Assembly (NCBI RefSeq): GCF_016909155.1
Contig: NZ_JAFBFG010000011.1
Coordinates: forward strand, 1-64,000
DNA from: Chryseomicrobium aureum
Lineage (GTDB): Bacteria > Bacillota > Bacilli > Bacillales_A > Planococcaceae
DNA: 64,000 nucleotides
Direction: 5' to 3'
Shown: piece after piece, positions 9,052 to 19,120 of the stretch
Numbering within the stretch: the stretch's first letter is position 1
Layout: each line of letters begins with the position of its first letter
Translations under genes and position numbers: made by a program
The notes under the pieces: model-generated
Told to the model about the DNA's origin: nothing
Seen by the model: the letters and a program-made list of their open reading frames with translations, nothing else
Database searches by the model: none

Positions 9052-10257
9052 TTATAATAACTCGTCAAACTCTGGCTTTTGTTCTTTTTGTGGGAAGCGG
9101 AACACTTCACGATTCGCCACTGCTTTTTCGATACGCGCATCGAATGTTTCAAAGCTTTCGTAGAACGTCACTTTTTCAAGTTTTGGTTTTGTTTTCGGTG
9201 CACTTGGCACAAAAATGGTACAGCAATCTTCGTATGGTAAAATCGACGTTTCATATGTGCCAATCTGTTCAGCAAGTTGAATAATCGTCGATTTATCTTC
9301 TGCAATCAATGGACGTAAAACAGGAGTCGCCGTAACTTCATTGATAGCTGTTAATGATTCCAATGTCTGACTCGCTACTTGACCAAGGCTTTCCCCAGTA
9401 ACAATTGCAAGAGCTCCAATGTCTGCACGCACTTGATCCGCAATTTTTAACATCATGCGTCGGGTAGTGGTCATTGATACATTTTTTGGAATTTGCTGTT
9501 GAATCGCTTCTTGAATTTCAGTAAATGGAATGACATGGAGACGCACAGTCGCACCGAAGTGACTTAACTTTTCGGCTAAGTCTTTCACTTTATCTAATGA
9601 TCGCTCACTCGTGTATGGCGGACTATGAAAATGGATGGCATCCAAACGCACGCCACGTTTTAACATCATATATCCTGCTACTGGACTGTCGATTCCACCA
9701 GACAACATAAGTAACGAGCGACCATTTGAGCCAACTGGCATTCCACCAGCACCTGCAATAGTTTGTGCAGAGATATACGCTGCATCTTGCAAAATTTCAA
9801 TTTTAATCGTGTAATCTGGATTTTTCATCTTTGCCGTCAATCCATCAAAATGACGCAGTACTTGACTCGCAACTAGATGCTGAATCTCATTCGTTTCATG
9901 CGGGAAGCTCTTATCCGAACGCTTAACTGTTACTTTGCATGTCTTCCCTGCTGTTTCTAATTCCTCTAAAATTGCAATTGCAGTTGCTGCCATTGCATCA
10001 ATTGTTTTCTCAGTTTTCGCGACGGGACTGAATGATTGAATTCCAAATACTGCTGGAAGACGAGTTAATAGCTTTTGCATGTCTGCATCTGTATCTGTCA
10101 TTAAAAACATTCTGTCGCGCTCTGCTTGCAAGCGAAGCGTTGGAATATCCTCAAACGAAAAACGTATATTGTCTCGTAGACGATTCGTAAATTGACGACG
10201 ATTACGCCCTTTTGTTGAAAGTTCACCGTAGCGAACTAAAATTCGATCCCAATTCAT
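9052..10257 (-). CDS. thiI: tRNA 4-thiouridine synthetase ThiI
   Basis: Adenylates and thiolates uridine 8 of tRNA and may also pass sulfur toward thiamine thiazole synthesis. The 401-residue protein has an N-terminal ferredoxin-like/THUMP region (about 60-165) and a PP-loop pyrophosphatase domain starting at MLSGGIDSPVAGYMM near 183. It has no C-terminal rhodanese domain, the usual form in Bacillus. The ATG overlaps the stop of the upstream desulfurase gene by 4 bp, so the two are translationally coupled and the desulfurase is the likely sulfur donor. Confidence 0.96.
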   Translation of the reverse strand: MNWDRILVRYGELSTKGRNRRQFTNRLRDNIRFSFEDIPTLRLQAERDRMFLMTDTDADMQKLLTRLPAVFGIQSFSPVAKTEKTIDAMAATAIAILEELETAGKTCKVTVKRSDKSFPHETNEIQHLVASQVLRHFDGLTAKMKNPDYTIKIEILQDAAYISAQTIAGAGGMPVGSNGRSLLMLSGGIDSPVAGYMMLKRGVRLDAIHFHSPPYTSERSLDKVKDLAEKLSHFGATVRLHVIPFTEIQEAIQQQIPKNVSMTTTRRMMLKIADQVRADIGALAIVTGESLGQVASQTLESLTAINEVTATPVLRPLIAEDKSTIIQLAEQIGTYETSILPYEDCCTIFVPSAPKTKPKLEKVTFYESFETFDARIEKAVANREVFRFPQKEQKPEFDELL

Positions 10258-11396
10258 ACTTTTAAATTCCTTTCTAATTGCCGGAGGATTTCGTTCATCA
10301 CATCTTGAAGCGTCTGAACATCCTGCTCGGTCGTGTCCTTCCCCATACTAATCCGAATCACACCATCAATCAACTCTTTTGAAAGTCCAATGGCTTCGAG
10401 CACATGACTTCTTGTCGTTTTTTTCGATGAACATGCACTGCTTGTTGAAACATAAATCCCCTTCTTTTCTAGTGCGTTGACAAGTACTTCTCCCGTCACG
10501 CCTTTCACTGCAATCGTTACAATATGTGGGGCAGAACTGGCAGGTGTCAAAACAGTGACAAATGGGTGTTCATAAAAGAAAGATACAAGAGACGCTTTTA
10601 ATCTTGCTAAATGGGTGGAAGTTTGTTCTAAAGATTCCACAGCTATACGAAAAGCTTTAGCAGTCGAGACAGCTTGTGCGACAGCAGTAGTGCCGCTTCT
10701 TAAGCCGAACTCTTGTCCACCTCCATGAATGAGTGGTTCTAAATGGATTTTCGAATGACATGCCACTATGCCAGTACCTTTTATCCCGTGAAATTTATGC
10801 GCGGATAATGTGATCCAATCTACCGGAAGACTATCAAAATCTACAACTATCTTTCCAACGCTTTGTACGGCATCTACATGAAACACTGCTCGAGAACGTG
10901 CTCGTGCCACTTTCACTAAATCACGAATAGGCTGTAATGTGCCCAATTCATTGTTTATATGTTGAATAGAGATGACGGACGTATCCTTTCGAATCTTGCG
11001 CTCGAGCTCTTCTACAAGCACCATACCGTCAGTGTTCACTTCTAACCATTCCACTTCAAATCCTCTAGTAGATAAATACTTCCCCACTTCTAAAACAGAC
11101 GGATGCTCTACTGCGGAAATGAGGATGTGCTTTCCAATAGATTCACGGTCCACAGCCGCTTGTTTCAACACAAAGTTCGCGCCTTCTGTTCCTCCCGAAG
11201 TAAATAGAACAGATTTGGAGTCTGTTTTTAAAAGACCGGCAATTTGCGCTCGGGCTGATTCCAGTAATTTGTTTGCCTTTTCTCCACCTTCATGAATAGA
11301 AGATGGATTAAACCAAAATTCTTCATTGACCTTTAAAAATGCAGCTAAAACTTTTGGGTCCGGTTTTGTTGTAGCACTATTATCTAAATAAATCAT
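10254..11396 (-). CDS. nifZ: Cysteine desulfurase, NifZ/IscS-like
   Basis: PLP enzyme that removes sulfur from cysteine as a protein persulfide. ATG at 11396 follows GGAGGTGG and gives 380 residues beginning MIYLDNSATTKPD. The PLP lysine is in SAHKFHGIKGTG, and the active-site cysteine is in STSSACSSKKT, a short-loop class I (IscS/NifS-type) arrangement. The 4-bp overlap with thiI indicates a dedicated role in 4-thiouridine formation, as shown for B. subtilis NifZ. It lies behind the ezrA terminator and probably has its own promoter. Confidence 0.94.
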   Translation of the reverse strand: MIYLDNSATTKPDPKVLAAFLKVNEEFWFNPSSIHEGGEKANKLLESARAQIAGLLKTDSKSVLFTSGGTEGANFVLKQAAVDRESIGKHILISAVEHPSVLEVGKYLSTRGFEVEWLEVNTDGMVLVEELERKIRKDTSVISIQHINNELGTLQPIRDLVKVARARSRAVFHVDAVQSVGKIVVDFDSLPVDWITLSAHKFHGIKGTGIVACHSKIHLEPLIHGGGQEFGLRSGTTAVAQAVSTAKAFRIAVESLEQTSTHLARLKASLVSFFYEHPFVTVLTPASSAPHIVTIAVKGVTGEVLVNALEKKGIYVSTSSACSSKKTTRSHVLEAIGLSKELIDGVIRISMGKDTTEQDVQTLQDVMNEILRQLERNLKV

Positions 11397-11414
11397 CGTG
11401 TTCCACCTCCATAA

Positions 11415-11442
11415 CAAAAAGCTGCCAAAGCGGCAGCTTTTA
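11415..11442 (-). terminator. Terminator downstream of ezrA
   Basis: AAAAGCTGCC / GGCAGCTTTT stem with a 5-base loop; on the minus strand it ends in a T-tract. It overlaps the last codons of ezrA and separates ezrA from nifZ-thiI. Confidence 0.85.
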
Positions 11443-13140
11443 GTGATTCCATTGTTGTTCTTTCATCATCTTTTGAATCTTTTTTAGTGCCCCAGGTTCT
11501 GCTTGTTCCACCGCAATTCCAGCTTCTTCAAGAGCCTTTGAGTAGCGTTTTTGACGGAAGGCATGTTCCGCTTCAAGTAGCTTCACATTGACAGCCGTAT
11601 TTGTAGTCCGGTATCGATTTCCGTATTGAATGATGCGCTCAACTAGTAAGGCATTTTCAAGCATTTCATCTGCTTTCGCAACTGCTTCTTGAACAGCGCC
11701 TTCTGCCTTTTTCATATTCGTGTCAACAGTGGTCATATTAAGAGGTACCTCTTGCAAGTTCTGCTCAACGACAAAGATGTTTTCATCCGCTTCTTCAAAG
11801 CGTGCATCGATTTCTTCTGGAACGCCTGGTAAGTTCGCCTTTTGTAGGCTGCGTTCTTTTACGTGCAACGTTCGCTTAAGTTCGACAATTTTTGCACGAG
11901 CGGTATTCTCATCAATTCGTAAGTTCTTTAAACGGTTGTGGAATTCACTTTGAATTTCATCTTGTTCACCTGTTAATTGGTCGAGTTCACGCAATTCTTC
12001 TTCTAAAGAAGAGTAAGCCGAACGCTCTTCACTCAAGCGTGTTTGAATAAGTGTCATTTTTGATTCAGCTGTCGCTAATTTTTCTAAACACTTCACAGGA
12101 ATCGCTAGTTGCTCGTCTGTTAAATGATAGCTCTGACGGACATAATTCGCTTCTTCTTGTGCTGTGAGTGTTTGTTGTTTTGTATGATCTAAACGCTCTG
12201 CAATTGCAAGGTGATGGTGATCGACATAAGCTTTTGCTTTCACTTCTTTTTCAAGCAAATCATAAAATGATTCCAATTCATCTTTCATTTCTTCGACCCG
12301 GCGTTTAACTGGACCAACCGTCAGCTCTGCAATTTGTTGCTTTAGCTGAACTAATTCTGATTCCATCGCATCAAGTTTATGTGAGATTTCTAGATGATCT
12401 AAGAAGTACCCTTGTGACTCCATTTCATTTTTACCTGAGCGTAGTTCATGCAAAGTTGCAGGAATCTTTGTAGACACTTCCGAAAACAATGTTGGAATGT
12501 CATGAAGTTTCGGGAATAATTGATCGCCTTTTTCACGTAAACGCATCACGACTTCACGTGCACTCATGTAATTCCCTTTCGATGTCAGCTCGTTGTATTC
12601 AGCCATCTCAGGTTGGAAGCTTTCAAGTTCTTTTTCAAGCGCTGGAAGAGCCTCTCCAAATGAATATTGATGGGCAAGTACATTTTTACGAGCACTTCGA
12701 TATTGTTCTTGGATTTGTTCCATCTCAATTCGGTTCTTTTCTTCACTGCCAATCAGGTTATGTAATTCTTCCAAGATGGAATTCATCTTCTGTTCCGCTT
12801 TATGTAAACGGTCTCGAATATCTTGTTCGGTTTTCGATGCTTTTCCGAAACGCATTTTGTCGACAAACTCTTCTGTATCAAAAAGTAGGGAGTCGACTTC
12901 AGGAATGTCGTGGTCCATTACTTCATTCCAAAGGTTGCGCCAACGCTCAAACATCTCTTCTGTCTGCCCGTTCATATTGAGTTGCTTCACTTTTGTCATC
13001 TCTTCAAGTATCGGTTTGTGTTGAATCTGTTGTTTTTTATTGTCCAACTCATTGATTGTGGCGTTATGTTTTCTTCGAAATACAAGAATAACGACAATGG
13101 CCACAAGGATGACAATGAGTAGTGGGATAAGATATTCCAT
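11440..13140 (-). CDS. ezrA: Septation ring formation regulator EzrA
   Basis: Membrane-tethered negative regulator of FtsZ assembly that also links division to cell-wall synthesis. I take ATG at 13140 as start (MEYLIPLLIVILVAIVVIL), placing the single membrane segment at residues 3-22 with the cytoplasmic part following; this gives 566 residues, the family's normal length. The rest is almost entirely heptad-rich coiled coil, the spectrin-like repeats of EzrA. An upstream in-frame ATG would bury the ribosome-binding site. It is monocistronic and divergent from hisJ. Confidence 0.96.
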   Translation of the reverse strand: MEYLIPLLIVILVAIVVILVFRRKHNATINELDNKKQQIQHKPILEEMTKVKQLNMNGQTEEMFERWRNLWNEVMDHDIPEVDSLLFDTEEFVDKMRFGKASKTEQDIRDRLHKAEQKMNSILEELHNLIGSEEKNRIEMEQIQEQYRSARKNVLAHQYSFGEALPALEKELESFQPEMAEYNELTSKGNYMSAREVVMRLREKGDQLFPKLHDIPTLFSEVSTKIPATLHELRSGKNEMESQGYFLDHLEISHKLDAMESELVQLKQQIAELTVGPVKRRVEEMKDELESFYDLLEKEVKAKAYVDHHHLAIAERLDHTKQQTLTAQEEANYVRQSYHLTDEQLAIPVKCLEKLATAESKMTLIQTRLSEERSAYSSLEEELRELDQLTGEQDEIQSEFHNRLKNLRIDENTARAKIVELKRTLHVKERSLQKANLPGVPEEIDARFEEADENIFVVEQNLQEVPLNMTTVDTNMKKAEGAVQEAVAKADEMLENALLVERIIQYGNRYRTTNTAVNVKLLEAEHAFRQKRYSKALEEAGIAVEQAEPGALKKIQKMMKEQQWNH

Positions 13141-13249
13141 TAGAAGCCCCCTGTTCCTTTGTTCCAAACGCTTGTTGTTCTTCTAGTTTACCATGTTATG
13201 TTAAGATTGTTTCAATCTATTGTAACTATTTTTTGAGAGGATTTTCAAG

Positions 13250-14053
13250 ATGAGACGTGACGGACATATTCATACACCGTTTTGCCCACATGGCTCTAAG
13301 GATAGTTTTGCCTTATATTGTGAACGAGCCATAGAGCTTGGCATCAAAGAAATCAGTTTTACCGAGCATGCCCCCCTTCCAGAAGGCTTCGTCGACACAA
13401 CGCCAACTCGTGATAGTGGAATGGACTTACGAAATTTAGAATCCTATGTTACAGCTGTACGTTATGTGCAAAAAGCCTACTCTACTGACTTGGTCGTGAA
13501 TGTGGGCTTAGAGGTAGATTATATCGAAGGATTTGAACGTGAGACAACCAGCTTTTTAAACACGTACGGTCCTGAGCTTGACGATAGTATTCTATCTGTA
13601 CATTTCTTAAAGCTTCCTATGAATGAGTATGTTTGCATTGACTACTCAAAGGAGCTTTATTTAGAGACAGTCGCGCAACTGGGTTCTGCCGATCAGTTCT
13701 ATTCACTTTATTACGCTACTGTGCTAAAATCTATTACAACTTCTCTCGGAAACTGGAAACCCAAAAGAATCGGACACTTTTCACTCATCCATAAATTCCA
13801 ACACGCTCTGCCATCCTTCCCTGATGACACTGAGCAGTTGTTGCGCATTGTCGAAGCAATTAAGGACGCGAATTTAGAGATAGATCTGAATAGTGCAGGC
13901 TATGCAAAATCATTTTGTAAAGAGCCTTATCCTCCTTTACATATAGCACGCATTGCGAAATCTAAAGGAATCCCACTTATCTTTGGGTCCGACGCTCACA
14001 TTGCACGTGATCTTCACCAGTTTTCGGAGCACTTTACTGAATTAGAGAAATGA
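13250..14053 (+). CDS. hisJ: Histidinol-phosphatase, PHP family
   Basis: Hydrolyses L-histidinol phosphate, the penultimate step of histidine synthesis. The 267-residue PHP-domain protein starts MRRDGHIHTPFCPHG, with the HxH metal motif, continues with FTEHAP and ends with the metal-binding GSDAH. The E-x-D pair near EVDYIEG and the GHFSLI block also fit. It lies apart from any his operon, as does B. subtilis hisJ. A GAGAGG site precedes the ATG, and the stop codon overlaps the ribosome-binding site of ytsP, so the two form an operon. Confidence 0.93.
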   Translation: MRRDGHIHTPFCPHGSKDSFALYCERAIELGIKEISFTEHAPLPEGFVDTTPTRDSGMDLRNLESYVTAVRYVQKAYSTDLVVNVGLEVDYIEGFERETTSFLNTYGPELDDSILSVHFLKLPMNEYVCIDYSKELYLETVAQLGSADQFYSLYYATVLKSITTSLGNWKPKRIGHFSLIHKFQHALPSFPDDTEQLLRIVEAIKDANLEIDLNSAGYAKSFCKEPYPPLHIARIAKSKGIPLIFGSDAHIARDLHQFSEHFTELEK

Positions 14054-14062
14054 GGAATGATG

Positions 14063-14542
14063 ATGTTCACACAACAAGCTTATTCGGCTTCATTAGAAGA
14101 AAATTACGCACTTCTTGCTAAACAATTGGATGCGCTACTAGACGGTGAAACGAATCAAATCGCAAACTTGAGCAATGCTTCTGCTTTGTTAAATCAATTT
14201 TTGGATGATACGAATTGGGTTGGCTTTTATTTGATGCAAGACGGTGAACTGGTCCTCGGGCCTTTCCAAGGACTTCCGGCTTGTGTACGAATCGCAGTTG
14301 GACGCGGAGTTTGTGGAACGGCTGTAGAGAAAAACGAAACACTTCGTATTGAGGACGTTCATGCCTTCCCTGGACATATTGCATGTGACGCGGCTTCGAA
14401 CTCTGAAATCGTTATTCCGCTTGTGAAAGACGGAGAAGTCATTGGTGTATTAGATATCGATAGTCCTTCAAAAGCACGTTTTACTGAAGTGGATCAAGCT
14501 GGTCTTGAAACGTTTGTAGATCATTTGATGAAACATATCTAA
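14063..14542 (+). CDS. ytsP: Free methionine-(R)-sulfoxide reductase, GAF-domain
   Basis: Reduces free methionine-R-sulfoxide. It is a single GAF domain. Three cysteines sit at the places used by this enzyme class: PACVRI (the recycling pair member), GVCGTAV and HIACDA (catalytic), at about 74, 84 and 108 of the 159-residue form. NWVGFYL and GVLDIDSP are the family's flanking signatures. Three ATGs lie in tandem; the third, at 14063, has the best spacing from GAGGA. It is coupled to hisJ and followed by a family A palindrome. Confidence 0.92.
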   Translation: MFTQQAYSASLEENYALLAKQLDALLDGETNQIANLSNASALLNQFLDDTNWVGFYLMQDGELVLGPFQGLPACVRIAVGRGVCGTAVEKNETLRIEDVHAFPGHIACDAASNSEIVIPLVKDGEVIGVLDIDSPSKARFTEVDQAGLETFVDHLMKHI

Positions 14543-14556
14543 TTTTAAGTATAATT

Positions 14557-14694
14557 CGGAAAACCCTACAGCCAGAACGGCATTTCCTGGGTGAGTTTCC
14601 CCGAGCCTCCCCACGTAAGCTGAAAGAAGAGCACTTTCATCTTCGTTGCCGGGTCTCGAGAAAACTCAGATGGCCCGGGAAATGCCGTTCTGGC
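14557..14694. repeat. Palindromic repeat family A, copy 1
   Basis: A 124-bp core at 14571-14694 has ends GCCAGAACGGCAT and ATGCCGTTCTGGC, perfect inverted repeats, and aligns in inverted orientation with 49501-49624 over the whole length. The conserved flank CCCTACA (copy 1 left, read as TGTAGGG in the other orientation) extends the unit beyond the palindrome. Between copies, five bases in each arm change together (AACGG/CCGTT here), which keeps the stem. There is no open frame or transposase. Confidence 0.88.
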
Positions 14695-14740
14695 CTCCGT
14701 GTTTAATCAAAACAAAAAGCCTTACTCATATAAACTATTG

Positions 14741-14793
14741 AAAAGGGAGTTTCTCATGATAATTGAGAGACTCCCTTTGTGCGTGTTTTTTTT
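14741..14793 (-). terminator. Terminator between ytsP and the gamma-lyase gene
   Basis: AAAGGGAGTTTCTCA (14742-14756) pairs with TGAGAGACTCCCTTT (14764-14778), one mismatch. A T-tract lies on both sides, closer on the minus strand, where it ends the convergent lyase gene. The stem is nearly identical in sequence to the one at 22117-22153. Confidence 0.75.
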
Positions 14794-14796
14794 AAA

Positions 14797-15993
14797 TTAG
14801 AATTGACTGGTGCCTTCTTTCGTAATAGCTTGAAAAGCTTTTTGTAAATCTTCGATGATATCATCCATGTCTTCAAGACCGACTGATAAGCGCAGCATGC
14901 CATTGTCGATTCCCATCGCAATTCGATCGTTTTCTGGTACTACAGAATGTGTCATCGTAGCAGGGTGTTGAATCAAAGTCTCCGCGTCGCCTAAACTTAC
15001 TGCTACGTGGATTAGCTGCAACTGATTTAAAAATCGCTGGGCCGACTCGGTTCCTCCTTCTACTACAAAAGAAATCAAACCTCCCCCAGCAGTCATTTGT
15101 TTTCTCGCAATTTCCACTTGTGGATGGGCATCATCAAATGGATAGAATATCTTGGTGACACTCGGCTCAGTTTTCAAATACGCGAGCAATTTCTCAGCAT
15201 TTTTCACATGGCGATCCATACGTACGTGAAGAGTTTTCAAACCACGCAAAATGAGCCAAGCATCAAATGGTGAAATAATTCCGCCGTAATCTTTTTGAAC
15301 GGACATTCGAATTTGCTGCATCTCGTCTGCATCTTTTCCAACTAAAATACCTGCAATGACATCCCCATGACCATTCAAGTATTTCGTTGCACTGTGCAAT
15401 ACGAAGTCTGCGCCAAGTTCAAGCGGCTGTTGTAAGTACGGTGAGCAGAATGTATTATCCACAACCACCCGTATTCCACGTTCATTTGCCACTTCACACA
15501 CCAGCGCTAAGTCCACGATTTCCATCGTTGGATTGATTGGTGACTCTACATAAATTACTGTCGTATTCTCTTGGATCGCCGCTTCGATTTGCTCACGTGA
15601 AGCTAGTGCTGATAGTGAATGTGTAATAGCGTATTTCGTTTCAAAAATACCGAGCAGTCCAAATGTGCATCCATAAAGACCTTTTGAACAAAGTATATGA
15701 TCTCCCGTCTTTGTGAGATGAACAAGAATGGTACTAACTGCTGCCATTCCTGAACCGAATGCTAGTGCGCCTCCACCTTGCTCAAGTGCCATCATCCGTT
15801 TTTCCAACACATCGACTGTCGGGTTACCAAGGCGTGAGTATATCCCCCCTGCTTCTTCCCCTGCAAATCTTCGTTGTCCTTGTTCAGCACTGTGAAAAGT
15901 AAATGTTGACGTTTGGTAGAGCGGCACTGTCAAACTGTCTTGGTGGTTGGCAGGATCCATCCCCTCATGGATCAAGCGTGTATCTTTTCTCAT
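14797..15993 (-). CDS. Methionine gamma-lyase-like PLP enzyme
   Basis: Cys/Met-metabolism PLP enzyme, probably cleaving methionine to methanethiol, 2-oxobutyrate and ammonium. ATG at 15993 (MRKDTRLIHEG) gives 398 residues, the normal length; AAGGGG lies upstream with a rather long spacer. The PLP lysine is in HSATKYLNGHGD. LYGCTF carries the cysteine that marks methionine gamma-lyases, and ESPINPTMEIVDL and GLEDMDDIIEDL are also lyase-like. A cystathionine gamma-synthase or lyase role is a weaker alternative. It is monocistronic, with no S-box in front. Confidence 0.82.
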   Translation of the reverse strand: MRKDTRLIHEGMDPANHQDSLTVPLYQTSTFTFHSAEQGQRRFAGEEAGGIYSRLGNPTVDVLEKRMMALEQGGGALAFGSGMAAVSTILVHLTKTGDHILCSKGLYGCTFGLLGIFETKYAITHSLSALASREQIEAAIQENTTVIYVESPINPTMEIVDLALVCEVANERGIRVVVDNTFCSPYLQQPLELGADFVLHSATKYLNGHGDVIAGILVGKDADEMQQIRMSVQKDYGGIISPFDAWLILRGLKTLHVRMDRHVKNAEKLLAYLKTEPSVTKIFYPFDDAHPQVEIARKQMTAGGGLISFVVEGGTESAQRFLNQLQLIHVAVSLGDAETLIQHPATMTHSVVPENDRIAMGIDNGMLRLSVGLEDMDDIIEDLQKAFQAITKEGTSQF

Positions 15994-16114
15994 ATGTTCA
16001 AGCACCCCTTTTAATGTAAACGCTTTCATTATTAGTTTACTCCGATAGAGGAAGTTCTGGCAATGGTTTTCCAAGAAGTCAGACCAGTAAAACTTGCTTG
16101 TCTAGCGAATCCTC

Positions 16115-16143
16115 TTGACAGTCAACAGTGGAAGTTATACAAT
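16115..16143 (+). promoter_or_regulatory. Sigma-A promoter of rpsD
   Basis: TTGACA at 16115-16120 and TACAAT at 16138-16143, with a 17-bp spacer. The predicted start near 16150 leaves an untranslated leader of about 180 nt before rpsD. Confidence 0.8.
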
Positions 16144-16149
16144 GGTCTT

Positions 16150-16332
16150 TGTGTAAAATAAACGCAGCAGTTGTATGGCCATGAGCCGCTAGTTTGTCCC
16201 ACTCTATGTGGATGTGATACGTAACCCTTCGGCTGCATGGGCGAAATCACCAGATGACAAAATAGCCTTTTGACTGAATACAATTGGTTTTTATTTTACA
16301 ACAAAATAAAACCAACAGAGGAGGAGACTACT
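16150..16332 (+). promoter_or_regulatory. Long rpsD leader, candidate S4 autoregulatory site
   Basis: About 180 nt separate the promoter from the rpsD ATG without an open frame. In B. subtilis, S4 represses its own synthesis through its mRNA leader; the length and position fit this, but I did not verify the structural consensus. AGAGGAGGAG near 16318-16327 is the ribosome-binding site. Confidence 0.5.
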
Positions 16333-16935
16333 ATGTCTCGTTATACAGGTCCATCATGGAAACTGTCTCGTCGCCTTGGAATTTCTCTAAGCGGCACAGG
16401 TAAAGAATTAGAAAAGCGTCCTTACGCACCAGGTCAACACGGCCCGAACCAACGCAAAAAAATCTCTGAGTACGGCTTACAGCTTCAAGAGAAGCAAAAA
16501 CTTCGTCACTCTTACGGATTAAACGAGCGTCAGTTCAAAACTTTATTCAACAAAGCTGCTAAGTTACAAGGTAAGCAAGGTGAGAACTTCATGATTCTTC
16601 TTGAAACTCGCTTAGACAACTTAGTTTACCGTTTAGGTCTTGCTCGCACTCGTCGTGGAGCTCGTCAACTAGTAAACCACGGTCACGTTATGGTCGATGG
16701 CGCACGCGTTGATATTCCTTCATATTTAGTAAAACCAGGTCAAGAGATCTCACTTCGTGAAAAATCTCAAAACCTTACTGCTGTAAATGAAGCGATTGAA
16801 GTAAATAACTTCGTACCTGAATACTTAGAGTTTGACGCTGACAAAAAAGTTGGTAAATTCACTCGTCTTCCAGAGCGTAGCGAATTATCTGCTGAAATCA
16901 ACGAAGCTCTTATCGTTGAGTTCTACTCACGTTAA
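16333..16935 (+). CDS. rpsD: 30S ribosomal protein S4
   Basis: Primary 16S-rRNA-binding protein of the small subunit body. The ATG at 16333 behind GAGGAGGAG gives the standard 200 residues. The N-terminus lacks the four zinc cysteines ([16 protein letters not shown]), so this is the zinc-independent form typical of Bacillus. The S4 RNA-binding domain spans about 90-155 ([27 protein letters not shown]). It stands alone, not in the alpha operon, as in B. subtilis, and ends at a strong terminator. Confidence 0.98.
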   Translation: MSRYTGPSWKLSRRLGISLSGTGKELEKRPYAPGQHGPNQRKKISEYGLQLQEKQKLRHSYGLNERQFKTLFNKAAKLQGKQGENFMILLETRLDNLVYRLGLARTRRGARQLVNHGHVMVDGARVDIPSYLVKPGQEISLREKSQNLTAVNEAIEVNNFVPEYLEFDADKKVGKFTRLPERSELSAEINEALIVEFYSR

Positions 16936-16945
16936 TCTGAGTAAC

Positions 16946-16976
16946 TGCCTCCCTTTATGGGGGGCTTTTTTATTTT
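16946..16976 (+). terminator. Terminator downstream of rpsD
   Basis: GCCTCCC / GGGGGGC stem with a 5-base loop followed by six T's, 11 bases after the stop codon. Confidence 0.9.
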
Positions 16977-17047
16977 AGTTGTAAGTCGTCCACCTATCGA
17001 AACCGACCGAACAGTAACAAGCACATGAAAAATTCATTTTGATCAAT

Positions 17048-17094
17048 GGTGACAGGCACCAAATGGGAGCTGCTGGTAAATGGTGACAGGCACC
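17048..17094. repeat. Family B fragments in direct orientation
   Basis: GGTGACAGGCACC occurs at 17048-17060 and again at 17082-17094 in the same orientation, separated by AAATGGGAGCTGCTGGTAAAT, which matches the left interior of the full copies. These are two left ends without right ends, so a truncated or rearranged element. Confidence 0.8.
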
Positions 17095-17100
17095 AAAGGC

Positions 17101-17144
17101 TAAAGAAACCCTCCCAGGAAATGGCGACCTGGGTGGAGGGATTT
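17101..17144. repeat. Solo right end of repeat family A
   Basis: CCCAGGAAATGGCGACCTGG followed by GTGGAGGGATTT matches the right end and outer flank of the full copy at 49501-49637. The left part is missing. Confidence 0.7.
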
Positions 17145-17171
17145 CGTAACTAAAAGCACCAGAATGAAATA

Positions 17172-17210
17172 CAAAAACCCTGCCGCTCAAAATTGAGCGA
17201 CAGGGTTTTC
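17172..17210 (-). terminator. Terminator downstream of the 62-residue gene
   Basis: AAAACCCTG.CGCTCA / TGAGCG.CAGGGTTTT, a long stem with one mismatch, flanked by A and T tracts; it ends 3 bp before the minus-strand gene's stop. Confidence 0.85.
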
Positions 17211-17212
17211 AA

Positions 17213-17401
17213 TTACATAATTTCTTTAAAGATATAGCCATTCAAACGCTCATCACGTGTTACTTCGAGCTCGTCTCCAGGCTTTGCTTTGATCGTAAAT
17301 TTATCCTTAGGAATAAAAATTCGTTCATTTGTTTCTTTCTCATTTAAAATGACAAAGAAATCATCAATTAGATTAACTACACAAATTTTTGTTTGAGACA
17401 T
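17213..17401 (-). CDS. Small conserved-type protein, possibly DUF3006-like
   Basis: A 62-residue protein I do not recognise with certainty. It is predicted mostly beta-stranded: ICVVNLIDDFFVILNE, then ERIFIPKDKF and GDELEV, a pattern like the short DUF3006 family (strand, acidic turn, IP.., GD.L.V). There is no signal peptide, membrane segment or cysteine pair. It ends at a strong terminator, which supports it being a real transcript. The upstream ribosome-binding site is modest. Function unknown. Confidence 0.65.
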   Translation of the reverse strand: MSQTKICVVNLIDDFFVILNEKETNERIFIPKDKFTIKAKPGDELEVTRDERLNGYIFKEIM

Positions 17402-17503
17402 ACCGGTACTCCTTGCATAGGTTCATATATACTGTAAGTGTACCACATATACATCACAAAAAATTAGTCAATTTTGATTTTTTTCACTAATTATTACTAC
17501 CAT

Positions 17504-18796
<1,293 letters not shown>

Positions 18797-19022
18797 TCAA
18801 CAAAAAAAGTCCCTGCATCAAAAAGATGCAGGGACGCTTGTTTGCGCGGTACCACCCAGTTTAGAAAGGAGCTATCTCCTTCTCACTCGAATGACGTTAA
18901 CGCCGTCATACGTCAAGCTCCTAAACTGTACTTCACTTATGGGAATGTCTGGTTTGCAGCACCCACCAGATTTCTAATGGCATCATCCAAAAGCTACTCG
19001 CATTTATTCATCGCTTAAATAT
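18797..19022 (-). promoter_or_regulatory. T-box leader of tyrS
   Basis: The minus strand carries the T-box core GGGTGGTACCGCG (plus 18846-18858). It is followed by a terminator with stem GTCCCTGCATC / GATGCAGGGAC and seven T's (18797-18838). The probable specifier is TAC (tyrosine) at plus 18928-18930, in GAAGTACAG. Uncharged tRNA-Tyr would pair with specifier and T-box and favour readthrough. Confidence 0.93.
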
Positions 19023-19028
19023 ACCCCT

Positions 19029-19056
19029 ATTTTACCGATTTCCATAGAGTTGTCAA
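19029..19056 (-). promoter_or_regulatory. Sigma-A promoter of the tyrS T-box
   Basis: On the minus strand, TTGACA (plus 19051-19056) and TAAAAT (plus 19029-19034) are separated by 16 bp, placing the start near 19022 at the head of the leader. Confidence 0.75.
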
Positions 19057-19083
19057 TAACTATCGAAATTTACTTGCTAAATA

Positions 19084-19092
19084 TGGTATAAT
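19084..19092 (+). promoter_or_regulatory. Extended -10 promoter of the PBP gene
   Basis: TGGTATAAT, an extended -10 element, lies 29 bp before the TTG start. A weak -35 (TCGAAA at 19063-19068, 18-bp spacer) is present. It is back to back with the tyrS promoter. Confidence 0.55.
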
Positions 19093-19120
19093 GAAGTGAT
19101 TTTTTAGGGGGTGCACGACC

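Noticed and set aside
14571-14694. Large palindrome as an intrinsic terminator of ytsP
   Set aside because: The arms are followed by no T-tract and the same unit occurs elsewhere in inverted orientation; a normal terminator lies at 14741-14793.
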